Assembly (NCBI GenBank): GCA_949825045.1
Contig: OX463808.1
Location: forward strand, 32,735,674-32,799,673
Source: Argyresthia goedartella
Taxonomy: Eukaryota > Arthropoda > Insecta > Lepidoptera > Argyresthiidae
Direction of reading: 5' to 3'
Length of the DNA: 64,000 bases
The notes under the pieces were generated by a model. The model was not told the DNA's origin. It ran no database searches and saw only the letters and a program-made list of their open reading frames with translations. A program made the position numbers and the translations under genes. This document shows, piece after piece, positions 25,701 through 32,698 of this stretch (within the stretch, counting starts at the first letter, position 1; every line of letters starts with the position of its first letter).

Positions 25701-26887
25701 AAACGTTATTTTTTGGCTCTTCTCTACATATGAACCTTTTAAAATTGGTTGTGTTAACTAATACAATTAACTAATACAAATATTACAGTATTAATTATTA
25801 TAATTAATAAGCAGGAATAAATCATTACAAAATTATTAACGGCAAGTTCTGTGTTGAGTTGAGTTAGATTAACCCCATACAATCCCGTCATTTAAGAAAT
25901 CTTGAACATTGTAAGTAATATCCCTTTTTGGAGCAAAGCAGTCACAGAGGGTGGCCAAGGGGAGCAACAAGGCCAGTGTGCAGACCACCTGCCCGATGGT
26001 CCGACGATATACTAAAGTCGACAGGATCTCAATGGATGCGGACGGCACAGGACCGTAGGGGTTGGCGCTATAGAGAAGAGGCCTATGCCCAGCAGTGCAG
26101 TATTCGCATAACATAGTTTTTAAATTGCTCAAATGGCAATTTCAAAATCTCCAGCGGCATCTTGCACTGACCCTTGAAGGAATTGCTAGCCTTCGCGAGT
26201 CTAGCCCGGGGCGCAACTAGTCTTTGATTATTTCTTAGGTTGAGATTACAACTATCGCTATATATCCGGTTTTTAACTAGAAGCTAATTCACGAAAAGCC
26301 AGAGGGACATAACGCCGCAGGCGCTATTCTCCACGCGCTATTCAGACGATGAGCACTGGAAAACCCGTGTGGTACAACGCAGCATCGCGCTGCATCACTC
26401 TGGCTTTTCGAGCGGTTCGAAATTCCGAAGCCCGTCGGGCACAACACGCTGGGCCGGCCCAACGTTATTGTACAATTGTTGTAAGGTTCGAATCGCGCCT
26501 ACATGTTTATTGACGTCACTGTTTCTGGATCCCACGATACAGGGTATCCTAGTGTGGGGCCAGATGAATGCAAGCAATGTATGTGCCTGTATGTGAATGT
26601 TTATCTTTGCCCGACTAAAACAAAAAATGGAGGGACAAAAATCAATAAAGTAAAACTAAGTAGCCATAATTAAAATAGCTTTCTTTGAGTTTATTGTAGT
26701 TAAGTAGCAACTTCTATTGATTAATACTCGCAATTAACAAATATATAGATAGACTATAGATTTATCTATAGACTCACGTGGCATGTGAAGGTGTGACGCC
26801 AGGACTGCACCAGGATCCGTAGGCGCTCCCGGAGATAGGTACCCTGGGATTGGACCTGGTGGCAGGCGTTGTGGGGTGCACGGCATG
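7895..26887 (-). CDS. Cyclic nucleotide-gated cation channel subunit (modulatory/CNGL-like)
   Basis: This is a plasma-membrane cation channel opened by cGMP/cAMP. Fourteen exons, read leftward, join with matching phases: 26778-26887 (tentative), 25506-25571, 24644-24787, 23950-24122, 21468-21727, 20679-20828, 11790-11964, 11176-11306, 10621-10744, 10316-10398, 9531-9677, 8970-9082, 8418-8733 and 7895-7978 (stop). They give about 691 codons, and the start lies further upstream. In order they encode a polar N-terminus, S1-S4, S5, the pore, S6, the C-linker, a cyclic nucleotide-binding domain and a Ser/Arg-rich tail. The filter region reads ATSIGKNPKP and lacks the Glu of the conducting CNGA filter (TIGE). 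This suggests a modulatory subunit of the insect CNGL/CNGB type. The S4 exon and S5 exon are 8.7 kb apart, with piggyBac in between. Confidence 0.9.
8045..8260 (+). repeat. 3' end of the OTU-LINE family in the last channel intron
   Basis: The run from GGACAGCAAGAACTTAAGG through CTGCTGCTCTCCAAA to GAGCAGGTCACTCCCC matches 62220-62380, the 3' end of the OTU-endonuclease LINE, and the reverse strand of 13900-14050. It is non-coding and lies antisense to the channel within the 7979-8417 intron. Confidence 0.65.
9240..9460 (-). pseudogene. Decayed tandem copies of the channel nucleotide-binding exon
   Basis: Sequence of the real exon (9531-9677) and its downstream intron recurs in degraded form. 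CTCTTGACTCACGTA and AGACTTGAT at 9387-9406 match 9519-9552, GGAGCAGGGAGTCGTCGAAGCC at 9430-9451 matches 9641-9662, and TTGAAGCCGCAGAA at 9276-9291 is a further partial copy. Internal deletions remove the reading frame. The copies lie downstream of the real exon in the same intron and look like failed exon duplications. Confidence 0.7.
9735..9885 (+). repeat. tRNA-derived SINE fragment
   Basis: CAAGCGAGAGGTCCCGGGTTCAAATAT contains a pol III B-box-like GGTTCAAAT. It is followed by a (GT)n stretch and TGTGCCTGTA, as in the SINE copies at 16200-16400 (-), 24300-24500 (-) and 26440-26615 (+). It lies in a channel intron, antisense to the gene. Confidence 0.5.
11176..21727 (-). CDS. Channel membrane-domain exons (S1 to S6 and pore)
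   Basis: 21468-21727 encodes S1 and S2 ([30 protein letters not shown]). 20679-20828 encodes S3 and S4 ([34 protein letters not shown]). 11790-11964 encodes S5 and the pore helix ([36 protein letters not shown]). 11176-11306 completes the filter and S6 ([35 protein letters not shown]). S4 has few basic residues, as is usual for this weakly voltage-sensitive family. Confidence 0.9.
12263..12424 (-). pseudogene. LINE endonuclease-domain fragment
   Basis: One open frame reads [20 protein letters not shown] and then [20 protein letters not shown]. This matches the middle of the APE-type endonuclease of Jockey/CR1 elements (pattern GG-A-FVK ... E-C-IEL ... IVCVYRPP). Catalytic ends are missing on both sides. 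It is a relic in the channel intron between the S4 and S5 exons. Confidence 0.55.
12516..12559. repeat. Perfect 44-bp palindrome
   Basis: The two 22-nt halves meeting between 12537 and 12538 are exact reverse complements with no spacer. The left half begins AAATCTAAAACTGATTTG. It lies immediately upstream (on the - strand) of the LINE endonuclease fragment. Confidence 0.9.
13308..13377. repeat. 70-bp hairpin, near-perfect
   Basis: Positions pair symmetrically about 13342.5. The outer arm AAAAATTACTATACTAATTT and inner CATTGACC/GGTCAATG pair fully, with one C-T mismatch and a TT turn. There is no coding potential. It may be a terminal remnant of a foldback element in a channel intron. Confidence 0.85.
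13828..15140 (-). mobile_element. Decayed copy of the OTU-LINE family
   Basis: Reading leftward, 15045-15135 matches the linker between the OTU and endonuclease parts of the copy at 60650-60740. 14566-14760 encodes [20 protein letters not shown], the RT catalytic FADD box. 14100-14340 matches the 3' coding end at 61900-62100, and 13828-14060 is the 3' tail ending in a (CATT)n run (GAATGAATGAATG at 13832-13844). Large internal deletions have removed most of the endonuclease and RT. Confidence 0.7.
15343..15510. repeat. GC-rich 168-bp foldback
   Basis: The arms GCACTCCCATGGTCTGC (15347-15363) and GCAGACCATGGGAGTGC (15490-15506) are complementary. Pairing continues through GGCGACGGGGGAC/GTCCCCCGTCGCC and GGCGGGAAAGAAGAGCGCGG with its complement, around a turn near 15425. 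It is strikingly GC-rich inside an AT-rich intron. Open frames across it are artefacts of the foldback. Confidence 0.8.
15520..16190. other. Channel intron, nothing recognised
   Basis: AT- and GT-rich sequence without recognisable coding, repeat or structural signal. Confidence 0.5.
16200..16400 (-). repeat. tRNA-derived SINE, antisense orientation
   Basis: GGGGATCGAACCCGGTACCTCTCGC (about 16338-16362) is the complement of a pol III B box (GGTTCGATCCCC). Upstream CAGGCACATACATTGC and CTGTGTCGTGGGAACCAG match the copy at 24300-24500. No A box was resolved. Confidence 0.55.
16868..17118 (-). repeat. LINE tail A (Jockey-like 3' end)
   Basis: TTTATTACTGTAGATATTTA, CATTGGACCACTGTGGGAGA and, further on, GATTAACCCCATACAG match the 3' UTR and end of the coding region of the element at 2936-3185. 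It is 5'-truncated just inside the reading frame and lies in a channel intron. Confidence 0.65.
17381..20363 (-). mobile_element. piggyBac-family DNA transposon
   Basis: The element is bracketed by TTAA at 17377-17380 and 20364-20367, the obligatory piggyBac target duplication. It starts CCCTTTAACG and ends CTATAAAGGG, so the terminal inverted repeat is CCCTTTA. A 13-bp subterminal inverted repeat, CTGGCTAGTATAC, lies at 17579-17591 and is inverted at 20160-20172. It carries one transposase gene on the - strand. It sits in the 8.7-kb channel intron between the S4 and S5 exons, in the same orientation as the channel. Confidence 0.9.
17888..19716 (-). pseudogene. piggyBac transposase, two single-base frameshifts
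   Basis: DDE/DDD-type transposase that would cut and paste at TTAA. The frame from 19716 to about 18812 has an acidic N-terminus and the first catalytic Asp ([12 protein letters not shown], about 18860-18895). After a one-base shift near 18812 the frame continues with [11 protein letters not shown], the second Asp. A run of nine C at 18312-18320 adds a base, and the last part holds GGVDKFDQH (third Asp) and a Cys-rich C-terminal finger ([20 protein letters not shown]) that binds the ends in this family. Translation probably starts at [10 protein letters not shown], as TTTTTTTTAG just before it looks like a splice acceptor. Only two shifts, one of them in a homopolymer, mean the copy is recent or mis-sequenced. 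Confidence 0.85.
20875..21070. repeat. (CATCAT)n-type imperfect microsatellite
   Basis: Degenerate CATCAT/CACCAT/ATAATC repeats fill the stretch, and a second, shorter block lies at 21308-21380. Long open frames rich in His/Asp/Ile/Met over it are low-complexity artefacts. It lies in the intron just upstream (5' in the gene) of the S3-S4 exon. Confidence 0.8.
21135..21320 (-). pseudogene. Decayed duplicate of the channel S1-S2 exon
   Basis: CTTGCTCGTCCTTA, GAAGCTTC, TATAATTCCTTCT, TTTCCGCATAACTA, CAACCCAGAA, CTACGTCTAGGA and GCGTCTGGTAGGGGAA follow the order of 21452-21660, the start of the real exon and its donor side. The copy has lost the GTAAGG donor and frame and stops short of the 5' third of the exon. 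The unit copied includes the neighbouring microsatellite, so it arose as a tandem duplication of about 300 bp. Confidence 0.8.
22584..22749. repeat. Candidate MITE with 23-bp imperfect inverted ends
   Basis: 22584-22606 and 22727-22749 are inverted copies sharing AACAAG--TCACTTTTGT with about five mismatches. There is no coding capacity in the 120-bp interior. No target duplication was identified, so the element call is tentative. Confidence 0.35.
22750..23940. other. Channel intron, nothing recognised
   Basis: AT-rich intron sequence between the S1-S2 exon and the 23950-24122 exon. No repeat family, exon or structure was recognised. Confidence 0.5.
23950..26887 (-). CDS. Channel N-terminal exons
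   Basis: Four exons precede S1. 26778-26887 reads [15 protein letters not shown] and is low complexity; it was chosen because its phase fits the next exon. 25506-25571 encodes [16 protein letters not shown]. 24644-24787 encodes [17 protein letters not shown]. 23950-24122 encodes [16 protein letters not shown] through [18 protein letters not shown], the conserved stretch that leads into S1 in CNG channels. Donors read GTGAGT, GTATAC, GTAAGA and GTACGT. The first exon has weak support and the initiator exon was not found to its right. Confidence 0.65.
24300..24500 (-). repeat. tRNA-derived SINE, antisense orientation
   Basis: GGGGATCGAACCCGGGACCTCTCGC (about 24440-24464) is the complement of a B box, and CCCTGTGTCGTGGGAACCAG matches the 16200-16400 copy. 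The pol III A-box side runs through CATGGTAGGCAGAGCCACAA at 24465-24484. Confidence 0.6.
25672..26285 (-). repeat. LINE tail A copy, split by another insertion
   Basis: TTTATTACTGTAGACATATGC, GATTAACCCCATACAATCCCG and, beyond the insertion at 25930-26112, AAATTGCTCAAATGGCAATTT and CGAGTCTAGC match the C-terminal coding end and 3' UTR of the element at 2936-3370. Frameshifts are present. It lies upstream of the 25506-25571 channel exon. Confidence 0.7.
25930..26112 (+). pseudogene. RTE-clade LINE C-terminus nested in LINE tail A
   Basis: The frame at 25928-26116 encodes [20 protein letters not shown] and [18 protein letters not shown], the conserved C-terminal end of insect RTE-type endonuclease/reverse transcriptases. 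Only this 3' end is present and it interrupts the tail-A sequence cleanly, giving the relative order of the two insertions. Confidence 0.7.
26440..26615 (+). repeat. SINE remnant
   Basis: GTAAGGTTCGAATCGCG resembles a B box, followed by GGATCCCACGATACAGGGTATCCTAGTGTGGGGCC and TGTATGTGCCTGTATG, the 3' body shared (inverted) with 16200-16400 and 24300-24500. A separate 13-bp inverted pair, CGAAAAGCCAGAG, brackets 26292-26410 just before it. Confidence 0.5.
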
Positions 26888-26994
26888 CTGGAAGAAAGTA
26901 AGATAGAGGATGGAATATTAGGAACTGGGACCGCATATATGTGGATGCTCAGCAGACGGAGTTAGACGAGCGCTTAAAGTAAGGCAGCCACTCA

Positions 26995-27262
26995 GGAAAT
27001 GAAAAGGATAGCCGAGTCGGCAATGACCCTGCCTACAAACCCAAGGGTCCCGGGTTCGAGTCCTGGTGGGGGCAAATATTTGATTGGCGAGAACGGATGT
27101 TTGTACCCTAGTCATGGTTGTTTATCTATCTAAGTATAATATTTATCTATATAAGTATGTGTATCGTTGTCTAGACCCAAGATACAGGGAATCCTAGTTT
27201 GGGGCTAGATCAATGTGTGTAAATAGTGTCCTAGGTTATTATTATTATTATTATTATTAAAG
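26995..27262 (+). repeat. tRNA-derived SINE, most complete copy
   Basis: GGATAGCCGAGTCGGCAATG supplies an A-box-like TAGCCGAGTCGG and GGGTCCCGGGTTCGAGTCC a B box, spaced as in a tRNA-derived pol III promoter. The body ends GATACAGGGAATCCTAGTTTG and an (ATT)n tail at 27237-27260. It is a SINE rather than a tRNA gene because no cloverleaf acceptor stem or anticodon arm was found. Confidence 0.75.
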
Positions 27263-27789
27263 CTGTATGATATTTAGGCGACACTTTAACCCAATCTGCG
27301 GTGTCCTTGTCTGATTCAGGGGTGTCTTAATATAATCGGTCAGTTTGTATCTAGGTTGTCCGAATCGACGGCCGCTCGACCCAAAATAAATGGATCGATA
27401 TATAAATCGGTAAGTTCATAGTGAAATTGTTCATTTCAGAATAATGGTCATAATGTTTGTTATGGAAGAACCCCTTAAAATATCATATTTTGTTACCTTA
27501 CACTTTCTGCTATGGATGCCTATATTTCTACTGTCCAGTTTCACGCAACCAGGAACAAACAAAAAAAATGTTCCTATTTAGCACAGATTTTATGGCGTCC
27601 ACATGCTATCTTAGTCTTTGTCTCTGTGTCCCTTTCTTACAGTTGCTTGGGAGAATAATTGTGAAATTTTCAACAATTTGCGTGATATTGTTTTTAAAAG
27701 TGGTGGGGACTGCTGTCTGACTCTTACAAACTATTTTCTCGTGATTCTCTAAAAATGGCACCGATTTACACTATAGACGAAATTTAGAA
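27263..27789. other. No gene seen
   Basis: AT-rich sequence between the SINE and the BEL/Pao LTR. An 87-codon open frame at 27457-27720 is unrecognised and compositionally unremarkable, so it is not called. Confidence 0.5.
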
Positions 27790-28257
27790 GAAAGCTCAAT
27801 TCGAGGCAGGAATACGGGATGAGGAACACCAGGGTGGGGGGTGAGGAGAATCGAATCTTACTCTCGTCGCAGCCCGCTGCTGTCGCCGTCGTGATGCTTG
27901 CCGACACAAGGGTCGCTATCCGAACGCGACGAATTGATCACCGAATCACTACAACCTTTCACAGCACAAAGCACTCACTCCGATGACGTGAAATCTACTT
28001 ATTTCCCGACGATTGTTCCGTGATTATTACAATTAACATTCCGACCAGGCCCCGATACCTGTGTTAGACAATTATTACAAATAACATACAGCCAAAGCCC
28101 GAATGCCTGACGCCGACATTTTACCATGTGCCAAAGTTAACCTCTAACTCGTCATTTCGTTTCTATGCAAGTGACAGCTAGCTAGTTCCGTTCCGATCAC
28201 TAGCGGTCCGATCGCGCAACAAAAAAAAGGTGCGTTCCGAAGCATTAATATTAAACA
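27790..28257 (-). repeat. BEL/Pao 3' LTR
   Basis: Matches 35300-35737. It retains a 31-bp segment (GTGATGCTTGCCGACACAAG and following) that is absent from the other LTR. A purine-richer stretch (GGGCGGGTGAC on the - strand) just inside it is the candidate polypurine tract. Confidence 0.85.
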
Positions 28258-28288
28258 GTCACCCGCCCGGACAGGCCCGAACCTGCCC

Positions 28289-29617
28289 CTAATCAATAGG
28301 AAGGCTAGAAAGTGTTGCGACCGCTCTCTTGAGGACCGAGTCCCCCACCTTGACTTCTGCTGATCGAGGCGTGCCATCCCGACCCGTGTACAAATTGACG
28401 ATCCGTCCTCGTCTCCATCTCAATGATGGCAGGTTCGCATCCTTAATCAGCACCAAATCACCGACTTGAGGGGGGCTCGTCCGGTCAGTCCACTTAAGGC
28501 GCTGCTGCAAGATGTGCAAATACTCAAGGGACCACCGTTTCCAAAAATCTTGAGCCATCTGCTGCAACATCTGCCACCTAGTTAACCGACTTAACTTAAC
28601 ATCACCGAATGGGTATTCTGGCAGGGCGTTAAGGGGCTGACCTATCAGGAAGTGACCCGGCGTCAACGCTTCCAAATCATTTGGATCCGAACTGAGCGGG
28701 CACAACGGACGCGAGTTCAGTGTCATTTCAATTTTACAGAACAGCGTCGCAAGCTCTTCAAAGCGTAGAGAGGTCTCACCGATGATCCTCGTCAGGTGCG
28801 ACTTAGCCGATTTAACCGCAGCCTCAAAAATTCCTCCCCAATGAGGACATCCCGGCGGACTGAAAACCCATTCAATCCCTCGTCGGGAGCAAGCCGTACC
28901 GATGGCGTCCTGGTTACCGTTCAGGAATTGAGTGACCTCCTGCAGATATCGCCTGGCTCCGACAAAATTTGTGCCGTTGTCCGAACGGATTAATGTAGGG
29001 AGGCCCCTTCGTGAGACGAACCGATCCAGACATGCGATAAATGCCTCCGTAGTGAGGTCACTGACCACCTCCAAGTGGACTGCCTTCGTGGCCAAGCCGC
29101 ACAAGTATGCCTTCACTAATCTGGCGTTCCGTAGCTGTGAAGACTTAACCATGAATGGTCCCGCGAAATCCGTTCCGACACCCGCAAAGGGCCGGATTTC
29201 GTTAACCCTATCCGAGGGCAAATCGCCCATCTGGGGCTACATCGTAGCCGCCTTGGCCCGATAACAAGGCAGGCACCGAAATACGACGCTACGCACTAAG
29301 CATCTTCCCGATAGAATCCAGAACTCGCGCTGGAGAAACGCCATCAAGGCGTGGCATCCGATATGCCCATTCCGAATGTGTCGATCCTGTATCAACAGTT
29401 CGACCAACTTCCCTTTCCTAGGGAGTAACAACGGGTGGCGAGCCGCATAAGGCAGGTTGGCATTCCGCAGCCGACCTCCTACCCTCAGCAATCCTTGAGG
29501 GTCAATAAACGGCTGGAGCCGAGCCACAGCTCCCTTCAGTTGGACGCGTCCGCGTCTCAGAATGTCCAGTTCGGACTTAAAGTGCACCGTCTGCACGTTC
29601 TGTACCAATGCGAACAA
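28289..29617 (-). pseudogene. BEL/Pao integrase
   Basis: 29617-29237 contains the end of the polymerase region and the His/Cys zinc-binding domain (RHIRNGHIGCHALMAFLQRE and a downstream Cys pair). 29230-28289 contains the catalytic core with all three acidic residues (VGTDFAGPF, RSDNGTNFVG, GGIFEAAVKSAK), then the C-terminal chromatin/DNA-binding part (GDLVLIKDANLPSLRWRRGR). A single TAG at about 29237 separates the two parts in the same frame. It would splice the cDNA into the genome; this copy cannot be translated as a whole. Confidence 0.85.
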
Positions 29618-29668
29618 CGCATGGTTTCATTCCCGTGGTGTCAGGACCTGTGTCCGCACCCGTTGCGC

Positions 29669-30475
29669 CTAAGAATTGCGACAATTCCGCGCAAATCGGA
29701 AGATCCAGGCGGTCACATTGACCAGATTGTCGAGCGAGCTGTACCGTTCCAGCAGGCTGAACTCCTCTTCCGGCTCTGGTTGCGTCGTACAGACACCGAC
29801 TGTCAAGGCGCCGTTCGCCGAGGTAACGCGTGGACTCATTGGCCAATCCGATTCGGCTTGAGTCAACCATTTTGGACCCCACCACAAGGGATGTCCAACT
29901 AACTCCGAAGCGTGACACCCACGAGACGCACAGTCTGCTGGGTTCATTTCCCCTGGAACATGTCTCCAGATTAAGGGAACCTCCGAATTCAAAATCTGCG
30001 AAACCCGATTCGCCACAAAAATCTCCAGCTTGTGAACTGAAGCCTTCAGCCAGCATAACACGATCTGACTGTCCGTCCAAGCGTAGACCGTATCTTCTAA
30101 CGCTATTGACCCACGAAGAACCGTCATCGTGTGGTTGAGCAGACGAGTCAGGAGAGCCGCTCCTGAAAGCTCTAATTTGGGAATGGTCAGGCGAGTGCGC
30201 AACGGCGCATCCTTGCTCTTGGCCATGACCAACCGCACATCAACCTCCCCCGAGGAGTCGACCGTACGCAGATATACCGCAGCTCCGTAGCCCTTCTCCG
30301 AGGCATCGCAAAACCCATGCAGGGTGGCGGTGTATCGTTTGGTGGGGACCAACCTCCGTGGCAGTGAAATCCGATTGATGCCAGGGAGGGTCGAAAAGAA
30401 CGATTCCCACTCTGAGCTTAATGACCCGCCGATCGGGTCGTCCCATTTCAGCTCAGCAGACCACAATTGCTGCAT
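29669..30475 (-). pseudogene. BEL/Pao RNase H region
   Basis: The frame contains LHGFCDASEKGYGAAVYL, KLELSGAALLTRL and YAWTDSQIVLCWLK, the acidic-residue boxes of the Pao-type RNase H, and RHVPGEMNPADCASRG just before the integrase. It begins at MQQLW, directly beyond the nested LINE, and ends in a shift near 29669. Long + strand open frames here are its shadows. Confidence 0.85.
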
Positions 30476-30524
30476 AAAACACTTGAGCTGAAATGTTACC
30501 GGGGTGATCCCTTTCTCTTTATTC

Positions 30525-31125
30525 TTTATTGCATAGATAATATAAAGTTACAGACAATTAAAAGTAATGTAATAAGCAAAGGCGAGCTTATCTCTAAAAA
30601 GAGATTTCTTCCAGCAAACCTAGGCAGGACAGGAGAGTTAATTATACAGGAAAGTCCTAGTTCGCAATAACACTATACATACGGACGCAAATTACTTTAA
30701 AAATATATATAAACTATACCAAATATAAAATAAAAAAATAAATATATATACTTCCACTACATAAAATACAATGTATAGCATGAACATACATAAACTATAA
30801 TAAATCATACATATACCTACATAAATATGGTACCATTTAGGGAAGAGAAAGGAAATGCACTTTCAATCTTTTCTTAAAAGTGAAAATTGAGGGACTTTCC
30901 CTAATAGCGCAGGGAAGTGCGTTCCACAATCGGATTGCCCTTAACCTAAACGAGTGTTCGTAAGCGACAGTGTTATGCCAAGGAGTTGAAAGGAGAGACA
31001 CCGTGTGGGATCTCGGATTGCTATCCCTGGGGAAAAGAAAGTCAAAACGTTGGCGTAGATATGTGGGGTATCGGGGATTTCGCAAAATATTGAACAGATA
31101 GGAGAGAATGTGCATGTCACGGCAT
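30525..31125 (-). mobile_element. 5'-truncated LINE (family B) inserted in the BEL/Pao polymerase
   Basis: The frame 31125-30837 encodes the C-terminal end of a Jockey/CR1-type reverse transcriptase (EHSFRLRAIRLWNALPCAIR). It is followed by a 3' UTR with the GGCGAGCTTATCTCTAAA box and an end read as CAATAAAGAATAAAGAG on the - strand. BEL coding sequence stops at DPNGW on one side and resumes at ITPVTF on the other. ATCC occurs at both junctions and may be a 4-bp target duplication. Confidence 0.8.
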
Positions 31126-31910
31126 CCACCCGTTTGGATCAAATGTCCTAGCCACCGTTGAAAGGACGTTCTGTTTCGTCCAGACCTTCGGGGAGTCCAA
31201 CTCGACCCGATACGAAAACATGTCTGACACCGGCTGGTACTGGACGCCTAATACCGACAACATATTCGGATTTTCCAGATTTTTGAAAATGTGGGGATCC
31301 TGCTGGTAGTCATCCGGAAGACCAGACAGTAACTCTGGAGAGTTCGACATCCATTTCCGGAGCTCGTAACCTCCACCCCGTAAGAGCTCAACTAGCTCGT
31401 CCCGTCGAGCGAGCGCCTCCTCTACGGAATCTGCACCGGTACAGATATCGTCCACGTAGAGATCCTGCGCCAGGATCGCTGCTCCTCTAGGGAAATTTAA
31501 CCGTTCTCGATCCGCTAACTCCCGCAGAGTGCGAATCGCCAAATAAGGACTAGACCGTAGCCCGTACGTGTTGGTGTTCAGCTCGTACACCTTGATGGGC
31601 TGATCTGGGCTCTCTCGCCACAGGATCAGCTGATACCGTCTATCGTCAGGGTGAATGACCGTCTGCCTAAACATCATCCGGTTCAACACTGGTTCAGGTT
31701 CATGCCGTTAGATGTTGATGCCAATCCATCGAACACTACCCGTATTCTGCCCTCAGGTGTCCTCAAGATCGCGTGATGAGGCAGGAAGCAGTGGTCTTCA
31801 CGCTTCCAGTCGATACCCGAAACCGACATGTGGCCGAGGGACTCGTATTCTCGCATGAAGTCGACGTACTTTTGCCGGAAAATCCCGTCACGCTTCATGC
31901 GTCGTTCCAT
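31117..31910 (-). pseudogene. BEL/Pao reverse transcriptase with internal deletion
   Basis: 31910-31683 holds the region before the active site (HHAILRTPEGRIRVVFDGLA) and ends at LNQC. 31689 onward resumes at MFRQTVIHPDDRRYQLILWR and contains the YVDD box (LYVDDICTG). Compared with the intact element at 42515-50152, about 38 residues between these points are missing, including the segment that carries the first catalytic Asp. The enzyme is therefore dead independently of the LINE insertion. Confidence 0.8.
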
Positions 31911-32653
31911 CGACAGAAGCCGCGTCTCGGCTGCATGGTGTGAACTGCCCAGCGGCGATCACTCCGGAATGGAAGACGAGTGAGAAATCTACCTGACCGA
32001 AGGCGACCAGTATTCTTCCGATAAAACTGTTCACACTCTTCTTCAACCGGGTCCAACCGGCGGACCGTAAGTGGTTCCTCCATCTCCCAAAACTTCTGTA
32101 TCACCTCCGAGAGTACAGAACCGAATAAGGGACTACTAGTCGCTAGGCGTGGGGCAGCCGACATGACCGGACCCATTACCGCATGGCCCAGTCTGGTGTT
32201 GACCGAAACCAGACCAGTCGACTGCAACACGTGGACACCTGGCACTAACAGGTATCCCAAGGCATCGACACCCAATAAAATGTCTACTGGGCCCGGAATA
32301 TCAAACTCCGGGTCAGCCAGTGACAACCCAGCGACCAACTGTCGCACCGAGGGCGACAACCGTACGTGAGGGTGTGAGCCCATCACATTAGGCATGACTA
32401 ATGCCGTGACCGTCAGTTTCACCGATGAATCCACCCGTGACGAGAGAGTAATCCGACATACTCCCTTAATGGAACCGACTTCCGTGTTCCCAATTCCCCG
32501 AATGGAATGTGGATACTCCCTTACCGAAATGCCCAACCGTCTTACAAGGTTGCACGAGACTAAGCACCCCTGGGCCCCCAAGTCCAATAGTGCTCGTGCC
32601 ACACATGATTTGCCGTCCGAACTCCACGCTATCACAGAGGCGGTGGGGAGCAT
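31895..32653 (-). pseudogene. BEL/Pao aspartic protease region
   Basis: This is the retropepsin-like region found in BEL elements (DUF1758 type). ARALLDLGAQGCLVS is the active-site segment, followed by GLSLADPEFDIPGPVDILLG. The D-x-G motif has Leu in the middle; BEL proteases vary at this place (the second element has D-Q-G). The frame continues into the start of the polymerase (QFYRKNTGRLRSGRFLTRLP). Confidence 0.75.
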
Positions 32654-32698
32654 GACCGTCTGTGGAGTGGCGGCACCCTGTAAGTGGGCGGCGTGTCC

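Noticed and set aside
26995..27262. tRNA gene
   Set aside because: A and B boxes are present but no acceptor stem or anticodon arm, and the body and (ATT)n tail identify a SINE. The same holds for the other B-box hits at 9760, 16340, 24440 and 26490.
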